DNA from: Methanosarcina sp. UBA5 | GTDB lineage: Archaea; Halobacteriota; Methanosarcinia; Methanosarcinales; Methanosarcinaceae | Direction: 5' to 3' | DNA length: 5,546 bases | Assembly: GCF_002505485.1 (NCBI RefSeq) | Contig: NZ_DAVG01000056.1 | Location: 1 to 5,546 of the forward strand | Part shown: positions 1 to 3,791 of the stretch, piece after piece | Layout of the letters: each line of letters opens with the position of its first letter | Numbering within the stretch: position 1 is the first letter of the stretch | Notes under the pieces: model-generated | Seen by the model: only the letters and a program-made list of their open reading frames with translations | Told to the model about the DNA's origin: nothing | The model's database searches: none | Program-made: the position numbers and the translations under genes

Positions 1-69
1 TAAAGCAAGAAAATTTTACAATCAAGTAAAAGAAATAAAAGTAAAAATGTTAGTGTATAACATAAATAA

Positions 70-177
70 AAAGATTATAAATTTGTTTTGGATGAAATTG
101 AGAATTTCTATAAAGCTAGAAACTTAATATCAATAGAACTGAATGGGAAATCTGCTTTTGGTCTAAAACACGATTAG
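70..177 (+). pseudogene. Possible 3' remnant of a gene at the left edge
   Basis: This is an open frame of 35 codons between a TAA at 67-69 and a TAG at 175-177. Its translation has a protein-like mix of residues, including DEIENFYKARNL followed by ISIELNGKSAFGLKHD. The only usable internal start is a TTG at 88, and it has no ribosome binding site. The same frame upstream (1-66) carries two more stops, so if this was a gene its 5' part is degraded or shifted. It ends facing the minus-strand DUF2180 gene, and an inverted repeat (161-207) overlaps both ends, as expected between convergent genes. I do not recognise the family. It could also be a chance open frame in AT-rich DNA. Confidence 0.28.
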
Positions 178-207
178 TCGAAATTTTGAAAATAGTTTGT
201 TTTAGAC
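161..207. terminator. 10-bp inverted repeat between convergent ends
   Basis: GTCTAAAACA at 161-170 is the exact reverse complement of TGTTTTAGAC at 198-207, with a 27-base spacer. The right arm contains the stop codon of the minus-strand DUF2180 gene (202-204). The left arm contains the last codons of the plus-strand open frame. Each arm supplies a run of four T in one direction. A shared bidirectional terminator or 3'-end stabilising hairpin is likely. The long loop and low GC make it a weak stem. Confidence 0.4.
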
Positions 208-420
208 GCAGCTGTCTCCAAAAGTGGTGTCAATGCACTCACGACACATCATTCTAGGAAGATCTTTCTTTAGCGTCAAATGGGGAAGTGGATATCCTCC
301 TTTCATTGGTAACTCTACTTGTTTTATATGCTCCATACAAAGGCCTTTTCCACAGACAATGCAGACACCTACTGCTTCATTTACTTTATTTTCTTCAGAG
401 CAATCATAACATTTCAGCAT
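202..420 (-). CDS. DUF2180-type small zinc-finger protein (paralogue B)
   Basis: This 72-residue protein has a metal-binding cysteine pattern: C4-x2-C7, C20-x2-C23-x4-C28-x2-H31 and C59-x2-C62, with a further C71 near the end. The first half has the shape of a B-box or treble-clef zinc finger, the arrangement seen in archaeal DUF2180 proteins. These are common in Methanosarcina and have no established function. No signal peptide or membrane segment is visible, so it should be cytoplasmic. I chose the ATG at 420 rather than an in-frame start at 438 because a strong site (GAGGTG, 428-433) lies 7 bases before it and because the MLKCYDC start aligns with the MKCYEC start of the neighbouring paralogue. 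It lies 11 bases after that paralogue and is probably expressed from the same transcript. Zinc binding is inferred from the cysteines; a redox or regulatory role is speculation. Confidence 0.85.
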   Translation of the reverse strand: MLKCYDCSEENKVNEAVGVCIVCGKGLCMEHIKQVELPMKGGYPLPHLTLKKDLPRMMCRECIDTTFGDSCV

Positions 421-427
421 TCTTGAC

Positions 428-433
428 CACCTC
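428..433 (-). promoter_or_regulatory. Ribosome binding site overlapping the upstream stop codon
   Basis: On the minus strand GAGGTG matches the archaeal Shine-Dalgarno consensus and lies 7 bases before the ATG at 420. Its first two bases belong to the TGA (434-432) that ends paralogue A. Ribosomes finishing A therefore stop on the initiation site of B. This points to translational coupling and decides the start of B. Confidence 0.75.
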
Positions 434-662
434 AGCAAACCTCATTAAATAGGCAGTTTTCCTTCAGTGCTTCATGACATGGAAGACACAAAATTCTTTT
501 AATGTGCTCAAGGTCAGGTTTGAGTTCAATTGGGTAATTTCCTTCCCAGACAGGAGTTTCCTCACGAATAAGGTGCTCTTTGCAAACCCCTCTACCACAT
601 GCAATACAAATCCCAACAGCGTCAGTATTTCTACCTTCTCTGGCACATTCATAGCATTTCAT
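432..662 (-). CDS. DUF2180-type small zinc-finger protein (paralogue A)
   Basis: This 76-residue protein carries C3-x2-C6, C19-x2-C22-x4-C27-x2-H30 and C59-x2-C62-H63, plus C70 and a C-terminal C76. These are enough ligands for two metal sites. It matches the DUF2180 pattern of methanogenic archaea: MKCYEC start, AVGICIACGRGVC core, then a conserved EETPVWEGNYPI stretch. The start at 662 is supported by GGAGG at 670-674, 7 bases upstream. It aligns along its whole length with the next gene (paralogue B), so the pair is a tandem duplication. The upstream neighbour, 96 bp away on the same strand, is a desulforedoxin-type gene, another small cysteine-metal protein. No membrane segment is seen. 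Function is unknown; zinc or iron binding is inferred from the cysteines. Compared with B it has extra cysteines at its C-terminus. Confidence 0.88.
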   Translation of the reverse strand: MKCYECAREGRNTDAVGICIACGRGVCKEHLIREETPVWEGNYPIELKPDLEHIKRILCLPCHEALKENCLFNEVC

Positions 663-669
663 AAGCTTT

Positions 670-674
670 CCTCC
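670..674 (-). promoter_or_regulatory. Shine-Dalgarno site of DUF2180 paralogue A
   Basis: GGAGG on the minus strand lies 7 bases before the ATG at 662. It is a strong match to the archaeal 16S 3' end and fixes the start. Confidence 0.7.
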
Positions 675-743
675 AGGTAAGAAAAGTTGTTTATTTATCC
701 GAAAATTTGGTTAAAATGCATGAGAGTATAATTTATTAATCAA

Positions 744-751
744 TTTATATA
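744..751 (-). promoter_or_regulatory. Possible TATA box for the DUF2180 pair
   Basis: On the minus strand this reads TATATAAA, about 80 bp upstream of the start of paralogue A. It would place transcription initiation near 720-726 with a leader of about 60 bases. The preceding bases are not clearly purine-rich, so the BRE element is weak. Read on the plus strand the same bases are TTTATATA, a good archaeal box in the other direction, but no supported plus-strand gene follows. The genes could instead be read from the promoter upstream of 886. Confidence 0.3.
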
Positions 752-758
752 GATGATC

Positions 759-886
759 TTATTTCTCATTAATAAGGGTCATTTCCTGGCCACAACAAAC
801 AAGAACTCCCCACCTACTTCTTCTACTACAACTTCGTTACCGCATATCTCACAGAGATATCTTTCCCCTTTTGCAGATACACCCAT
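759..886 (-). pseudogene. Desulforedoxin-type FeS4 protein, broken by a one-base frameshift
   Basis: The frame from the ATG at 886 encodes MGVSAKGERYLCEICGNEVV and then EEVGGEF, leaves the family pattern, and stops at 779-781 after 35 residues. The neighbouring frame from 803 to 759 reads LVCCGQEMTLINEK-stop, which is the missing second half with the Cys-Cys pair. Adding one G to the run of four G at 808-811 (minus strand) joins both halves into 42 residues ending GGGVLVCCGQEM. The ligands then fall at C12, C15, C31 and C32. This C-x2-C-x15-C-C spacing is exactly that of desulforedoxin and of the N-terminal domain of desulfoferrodoxin, which bind one tetrahedral iron. Such domains act in electron transfer and in superoxide or oxygen defence in anaerobes. 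A good site (GGTGA, 894-898) stands 7 bases before the ATG. Either the gene is inactivated, or a G is missing from the sequence read. Without the Cys pair the 35-residue product cannot form the iron site. Confidence 0.78.
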
Positions 887-930
887 AAACCTTTCACCCG
901 TTTCCTCTAAGTTAGTATTTTCAAAGCAAT

Positions 931-940
931 TTAATTAAAC
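931..940 (-). promoter_or_regulatory. Possible TATA box upstream of the desulforedoxin-type gene
   Basis: The minus strand reads GGGAAAG followed by TTTAATTAA. This is a purine-rich BRE-like stretch next to an AT box, 45-54 bases before the ATG at 886. Initiation would be near 910 with a leader of about 25 bases. It is a position-based guess. Confidence 0.33.
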
Positions 941-995
941 TTTCCCATTGCTAGACTTATTCAGTTTTTAAGAACAATCCAAAACTCAGAACTGA

Positions 996-1091
996 CTATC
1001 TGAAAATTTTAATAACAAAAGATTGAATTCGCTATGGGATGAAACCTTAAAAGACATATGGTTTTATGTGCCGTGGAGGGTTATCAAATAA
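996..1091 (+). pseudogene. Short gene-like open frame, probable remnant
   Basis: The stretch between the TGA at 993-995 and the TAA at 1089-1091 gives 31 residues, including LNSLWDETLKDIWFYV and PWRVIK at the end. The three tryptophans and the regular mix of charged and hydrophobic residues look like the C-terminal end of a protein rather than random AT-rich DNA. The only plausible start is a TTG at 1023 without a ribosome binding site. The upstream frame is closed by stops at 969-971 and 993-995. I do not recognise the family. A truncated gene or transposase tail is possible, and so is chance. Confidence 0.27.
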
Positions 1092-1093
1092 CC
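1079..1093. terminator. Small hairpin at the end of the 996-1091 frame
   Basis: GGTTAT (1079-1084) and ATAACC (1088-1093) form a perfect 6-bp stem with a 3-base loop over the TAA stop. T-rich DNA (CTTTTTATATTTTTTT) follows about 20 bases later at 1108-1122. This could be a 3'-end signal for the plus-strand fragment. Confidence 0.3.
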
Positions 1094-1187
1094 AAGCACT
1101 AATATCTTTTTATATTTTTTTAAATAAGGGATGTGCTTATTTTCTTATATTATTAAAGACTCACCCCACTAGCGGATAAGAGCCTGC

Positions 1188-1310
1188 TTACTTGCAGGTG
1201 TCAAGAAGACCTTTCTTTTTACCTCCTCTTTGTTCAGAGGGGTGTATCGGTTCAACTTTGGCTTCTTCTTCCTTTGGTTCTACCTTCTTTTCTTCTTTAT
1301 GGTGGGTCAT
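1188..1310 (-). CDS. Small Lys/Glu-rich protein of unknown function
   Basis: The 40-residue product begins MTHHKEEKKVEPKEEEAKVE, continues PIHPSEQRGGKKKGLLDTCK, and is strongly charged. It has an acidic-basic, proline-containing first half likely to be disordered and a basic GGKKKG patch before a short C-terminal LLDTCK. The ATG at 1310 is supported by AGGAG at 1319-1323, 8 bases upstream, which is the best translation signal in this part of the window. The frame stays open upstream as far as a TGA at 1431-1433. Beyond it the same frame runs to an ATG at 1490, so this may be the 3' part of a longer gene with a nonsense codon. I do not recognise a family. No membrane segment is seen, and the single cysteine is two residues from the end. 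A chance frame is possible, but the ribosome binding site argues for expression. Confidence 0.5.
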   Translation of the reverse strand: MTHHKEEKKVEPKEEEAKVEPIHPSEQRGGKKKGLLDTCK

Positions 1311-1490
1311 AGATTCAACTCCTAAATCAGTTATACTTTTAGCAATTTGTATACATACTGCATTTTGTTTAAATGTTTTGTTAGCCTTCAAAGGATTTCC
1401 AATCTTTATGTTATGTTCGGATTGCTTCTGTCAGCTGCTCTTAAATACATTGTTAATTTTTCCCATCCCTCCTTCTAGCCAATAAAGCAT
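1311..1490 (-). pseudogene. In-frame upstream extension of the Lys/Glu-rich gene, interrupted by TGA
   Basis: The ATG at 1490 starts MLYWLEGGMGKINNVFKSS, then comes TGA (1433-1431). The same frame continues as QKQSEHNIKIGNPLKANK and onward without another stop, through AVCIQIAKSITDLGVES, into the 40-residue protein at 1310. If the TGA were a sense codon (for example CGA or TGG), the whole would be a protein of 100 residues. No ribosome binding site precedes 1490. A GGAGG at about 1464-1468 (minus strand) lies too close to the second in-frame ATG (1466-1464) to serve it. A TTG at 1391 is another possible start. Either this is a decayed longer gene, or the similarity to coding sequence is accidental. 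Confidence 0.33.
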
Positions 1491-1495
1491 TATTT

Positions 1496-1509
1496 GATTC
1501 AATTGAATC
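1496..1509. repeat. 14-bp perfect palindrome
   Basis: GATTCAATTGAATC is its own reverse complement. It lies just upstream (minus strand) of the possible ATG at 1490, where a dimeric regulator could bind. Nothing else supports operator function. Confidence 0.35.
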
Positions 1510-1541
1510 GAATTTAAAAACATTTACACAATTTATAGATT

Positions 1542-1802
1542 TTAATATTCTGGGACCGCATAATTTGATATTGATTCCACTATCGACTAACCGATATCAA
1601 TTAACTTTCCTTTCATGTTACAATAAATAATTCTCCCAGTAGTTACACAATTATCCTCGTAATTATTTTAAATTATTTATATGAAATATTTTTTCTGAAC
1701 AAAAGGCAGGCTAGCATAAAATATTTTAAAGTCAAACAACAATTTTATATTAATAAAGTGTGTGGGCTTTCTGTAAAAGCATTTTTCGTTATGCACAACT
1801 TT
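1542..1802 (-). other. Gene-free stretch with two weak open frames in one phase
   Basis: No supported gene is seen between 1491 and 1860. One minus-strand phase is open from 1802 to 1680 (41 codons; GTG at 1796 without a ribosome binding site, with FYRKPTHF and FYASLPFVQ). After two TAA stops it is open again from 1667 to 1545, broken only by a TAG at 1587-1589. The second part reads EDNCVTTGRIIYCN, then MKGKLIDIG, TAG, SIVESISNYAVPEY. Both could be relics of one decayed gene or chance frames. The DNA here is very AT-rich. Confidence 0.2.
1664..1681. repeat. 18-bp direct repeat, copy 1
   Basis: TATTTTAAATTATTTATA is repeated exactly at 2196-2213. The copies flank the region holding the candidate structured RNA. 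With only A and T in the unit, coincidence cannot be excluded. Confidence 0.45.
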
Positions 1803-1860
1803 TTACAACAAAACTACGCGTTGAGACTTTTCTAAAACAAGTTTTATTTTAAGTGAAGAA

Positions 1861-1920
1861 ATGTTAAAAGTAGATAGGAGAGAGGAAACACATCAAATTA
1901 CAGAACTAACAGAGTTTTAG
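1861..1920 (+). other. Candidate 19-codon micro-ORF
   Basis: ATG at 1861 encodes MLKVDRREETHQITELTEF and ends in TAG. GTGAAG ends 3 bases before the ATG and is a weak ribosome binding site. A TATA-like TTTTATATTA at 1743-1752 could start transcription about 90 bases upstream. The peptide is charged and helix-prone. It may be a small protein, the cut-off start of a lost gene, or chance. Confidence 0.2.
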
Positions 1921-1964
1921 ATCTTAACAGCTTGCTATAATTAAAACAGATTAAAAAAATAGGA

Positions 1965-2122
1965 AAATATCAAGGAGGAACATGAAGTGAGAAGGCAGTA
2001 GAAAGAGTAATGTAGGGAGCCCGAGATCACCGCATACATGGGCTGTATCCCCAACAGCCCTTTAAACAGTGTTCCCCCAAACGCTGCTCAAAGAAGTATA
2101 GGTAATTATTCAGGCAATTTTT
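1965..2122 (+). ncRNA. Candidate structured RNA with two C-loop hairpins
   Basis: This is an island of higher GC inside very AT-rich DNA. GGGCTGT (2040-2046) pairs with ACAGCCC (2054-2060) around the loop ATCCCCA. Immediately after, CAGTGTT (2067-2073) pairs with AACGCTG (2080-2086, one G-U) around the loop CCCCCA. AGCCC at 2018-2022 can also pair with GGGCT at 2040-2044, so the first stem has a competing alternative. A T5 run at 2118-2122 could end the transcript. A TATA-like TATAATTA at 1936-1943 would start it near 1963. At its 5' end is AAGGAGG (1972-1978) followed by ATG-AAG-TGA, a two-codon frame. No frame through the stems makes a convincing protein. It could be a trans-acting small RNA or a leader with switching structure. 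The ends given are estimates and I cannot assign a known RNA family. Confidence 0.4.
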
Positions 2123-2183
2123 ATGTGGTGTGGTAGATTCTAGTTTACCCTTCTACTCCGCCTTCACAACTCCATAATATACT

Positions 2184-2209
2184 AATAATTTAAAATATTT
2201 TAAATTATT
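2184..2209. repeat. 26-bp perfect AT palindrome
   Basis: The sequence is symmetric around 2196/2197: AATAATTTAAAAT and its exact complement. It consists only of A and T. Its right half overlaps the second copy of the 18-bp direct repeat. It could extrude as a cruciform, act as a bidirectional 3' end for the RNA region, or bind a regulator upstream of the acyltransferase gene. Confidence 0.5.
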
Positions 2210-2213
2210 TATA
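2196..2213. repeat. 18-bp direct repeat, copy 2
   Basis: Identical to 1664-1681 and in the same orientation; it overlaps the 26-bp palindrome. Confidence 0.45.
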
Positions 2214-2228
2214 ACAAAAATTCTTTCC

Positions 2229-2306
2229 AAAAAAATATTTTTTTCAAGCCAAAGATTTCAATGAAAAAAATTATTCTGTATTTATATATATAAGAAAAAT
2301 ATTTTT
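2229..2306. repeat. Two further AT palindromes upstream of the acyltransferase gene
   Basis: A7-TA-T7 (2229-2244) and A5-TA-T5 (2295-2306) are perfect palindromes made of phased A/T tracts, separated by about 50 bp that include an alternating TA run near 2283-2292. With 2184-2209 they make three symmetric AT elements in 125 bp. Such tracts bend DNA and may bind chromatin or regulatory proteins. Confidence 0.4.
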
Positions 2307-2416
2307 GGTAAAAATACGATAAATACAATCAGTAAGTGTTCTATTTGTAGATAAAGTATCTAACTCTTCCGATTTTTATATATCATCCGTATATTTGACA
2401 GAACCAAATAAGCAAA

Positions 2417-2425
2417 TATTTATAT
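2417..2425 (+). promoter_or_regulatory. TATA box of the acyltransferase gene
   Basis: TATTTATAT preceded by AGCAAA resembles the archaeal BRE-TATA pair. It lies 32-40 bases before the ATG at 2457, so initiation near 2446 would give a leader of only about 10 bases. Confidence 0.5.
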
Positions 2426-2447
2426 CTTGTTAACACTGTTTACACTT

Positions 2448-2453
2448 AGGTGA
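2448..2453 (+). promoter_or_regulatory. Shine-Dalgarno site of the acyltransferase gene
   Basis: AGGTGA is a full match to the archaeal consensus core and ends 3 bases before the ATG. The spacing is short, but the match is strong and supports this start. Confidence 0.6.
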
Positions 2454-2456
2454 AAC

Positions 2457-3644
2457 ATGAGGCTTCACTGGGTTGACGCTTTAAAAGGGATGGGGATTAT
2501 GCTTGTGGTGCTTGCTCATCACAGCTTGCCGGTAGCACTTGATACTTACATTTTCTCATTTCACATGCCGCTTTTCTTTTTTATTTCCGGCTTCCTGTTT
2601 GACTTTGAAAAATATGCTGAATCGACTGTAAATTTTGTAAAAGAGAGGTGCAGGTCGCTTATTTTGCCTTATTTCGGCTTTGTATTACTTACCTGTCTGT
2701 TTTACTTTTTGTTAGACACTGTATTCCAACCAGGAATTACAAATATTCCTTTTTTTGAAAATAGTGCCTTCTATAGTATTTATTCCATCCTTTATGCACT
2801 GGGGCCTCTAATTTCTTATAATCCGCCCCTCTGGTTCCTGACCTGCCTTTTCGTAACCGAGTTACTTTTTTATGGATTTGCAAAAAAGTATTACTCGGAA
2901 CCAAAAAAGCTTGTACTCGGGCTTACTGTATCCGGAATAATTGGATATCTTTATTCCATATATGTGCCTTTCAGGCTTCCCTGGAACGCTGATGTCACTC
3001 TTTCATCTGTAGTCTTTTACGGAGCTGGAAATTTATTTAGAAAATTCATAGAACCCAATGAACAGAAGCCAGAAGAAAAATTCGGCGGTTTCTGTTCGGG
3101 ATCAGTTTCGAAATGGTCAGGTTTGATAGAGTTAAGTTCGAGAGGGTCAGGTTCGAGCTTAAGAACAGTTTTCCCCAGGATTGATAAGTTTCTTCCTGGA
3201 ATTTTTATCCTTCTAAATCTGCTATATCTCGGGTATCTTACGGAGTTTTCCACGACAGATAAGGTCAATATGAATGTGCTGAAATATGGGGACTTCTTTT
3301 CATACTATCTTCTGGCCTTCTCAGGAATCTTCGGCTTTGTTTATCTGTTTAAAAACGTCAGGGGTTCAAAAATACTGGAATATTACGGAAGAAATAGCCT
3401 GATTGTGCTTGCCCTTCATTTCCCTCTAAAGGATATCCTGATAAAACTAGCAATTATGGGCTTTGGAGTCGAACTTGAGTATTTTTACTACAATTTGGCT
3501 TTTGCTTTTAGCTTAACTGTGCTGAATCTTCTCTTCCTTATACCTGTAATTTTCCTTATTAACAACTATTTCCCTTTCCTGATAGGAAAAAAGAGTTCTT
3601 CTGTTAAGTTTGAATGTCTTAAAGCTTATTTCAGAAATTTGTAA
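2457..3644 (+). CDS. Membrane acyltransferase, acyltransferase-3 / fucose 4-O-acetylase type
   Basis: This 395-residue polytopic membrane protein probably transfers an acyl (often acetyl) group to a sugar or cell-surface glycan. The N-terminus WVDALKGMGIMLVVLAHHS (5-23) is the family signature, with the H21-H22 pair in the place of the catalytic histidine. FSFHMPLFFFISGFLF (34-49) is the second conserved block, and GRNSLIVLALHFP (311-323) the late one. About ten hydrophobic segments can be seen: roughly 9-28, 31-50, 68-90, 108-120, 124-142, 151-170, 180-197, 244-262, 278-299 and 313-334, plus a long 341-377 hydrophobic stretch. A hydrophilic loop at 198-243 is longer than usual and rich in Ser and Gly; its DNA contains a degenerate repeat. 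The gene stands alone with its own promoter and a terminator behind it. The substrate cannot be read from the sequence. The ATG start is supported by the AGGTGA site. Confidence 0.9.
   Translation: MRLHWVDALKGMGIMLVVLAHHSLPVALDTYIFSFHMPLFFFISGFLFDFEKYAESTVNFVKERCRSLILPYFGFVLLTCLFYFLLDTVFQPGITNIPFFENSAFYSIYSILYALGPLISYNPPLWFLTCLFVTELLFYGFAKKYYSEPKKLVLGLTVSGIIGYLYSIYVPFRLPWNADVTLSSVVFYGAGNLFRKFIEPNEQKPEEKFGGFCSGSVSKWSGLIELSSRGSGSSLRTVFPRIDKFLPGIFILLNLLYLGYLTEFSTTDKVNMNVLKYGDFFSYYLLAFSGIFGFVYLFKNVRGSKILEYYGRNSLIVLALHFPLKDILIKLAIMGFGVELEYFYYNLAFAFSLTVLNLLFLIPVIFLINNYFPFLIGKKSSSVKFECLKAYFRNL
3098..3160 (+). repeat. Degenerate ~15-base repeat inside the acyltransferase gene
   Basis: Related units follow each other: GGGATCAGTTTCGA (3098-3111), GGTCAGGTTTGA (3115-3126), AAGTTCGAGAG (3134-3144) and GGTCAGGTTCGAG (3145-3157). 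They encode the Ser/Gly-rich part of the loop at residues 214-235, between two membrane segments. The reading frame is kept. Confidence 0.55.
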
Positions 3645-3673
3645 ATTAACAGGAGTATTTTTATTAAGGATTA

Positions 3674-3791
3674 ACAGGCTGTCTGCTAATTACTAAAAAA
3701 ATAGACAGATTTTTTCTTTTTCAAGTTAAAGTCTTAAGTGCTTTCTTTTCATTACCTTTTTACTCTGAAATCGAATTCTTGGACAGCCTGT
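3674..3791. mobile_element. Possible small mobile-element remnant with 10-bp terminal inverted repeats
   Basis: ACAGGCTGTC (3674-3683) and GACAGCCTGT (3782-3791) are exact inverted repeats enclosing 98 bp. No transposase is encoded, and no clear target duplication is visible at the borders. The arms, and the CTTACAGGCTGTCC context read inward from the right end, resemble insertion-sequence ends. The element could be a MITE-like leftover or a solo pair. Its left arm overlaps the terminator hairpin, so partial coincidence is possible. Confidence 0.33.
3679..3721 (+). terminator. Terminator hairpin of the acyltransferase gene
   Basis: CTGTCT (3679-3684) pairs with AGACAG (3703-3708) across an 18-base A-rich loop, followed directly by a T tract (T6-C-T5, 3710-3721). 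It begins 35 bases after the stop codon. The U-rich end alone would be adequate for archaeal termination. Confidence 0.6.

Noticed and set aside
753..938. Plus-strand frame of 61 codons preceded by TTTATATA
   Set aside because: It is antisense to the desulforedoxin-type gene, whose family motifs are clear on the minus strand. There is no ribosome binding site before 753.
1192..1485. Plus-strand open frame of 97 codons
   Set aside because: It lies opposite the Lys/Glu-rich minus-strand gene, and its Ser/Phe/Leu-rich protein is the mirror of that charged frame. It has no ribosome binding site and begins inside the minus-strand gene's 3' end.
2014..2086. tRNA or other housekeeping RNA at the hairpin island
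   Set aside because: There is no cloverleaf, no anticodon arm and no T-loop motif; the stems do not fit a tRNA, box C/D or box H/ACA layout.
1998..2103. Reading through a TAG at 2011-2013 to a 29-codon basic frame (possible pyrrolysine gene)
   Set aside because: The frame crosses both strong hairpins, has no start or ribosome binding site in phase, and gives a Lys/Arg/Pro-rich product with no recognisable family. Structured RNA explains the region better.
2100..2160. GGTA...TACC near 2131-2148 as a nitrogen-regulator operator
   Set aside because: The two halves are 10 bases apart, not the 6 expected for NrpR-type sites, and no nitrogen gene is nearby.
1500..2456. CRISPR array or replication origin in the AT-rich desert
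   Set aside because: There are no regularly spaced repeats, and no recognition-box pattern of Cdc6/Orc1 origins was seen. AT richness alone is not enough.
3017..3268. Minus-strand frame of 83 codons inside the acyltransferase
   Set aside because: It is a shadow of the plus-strand membrane protein, opened by the unusual repeat-rich loop, without a ribosome binding site or family resemblance.
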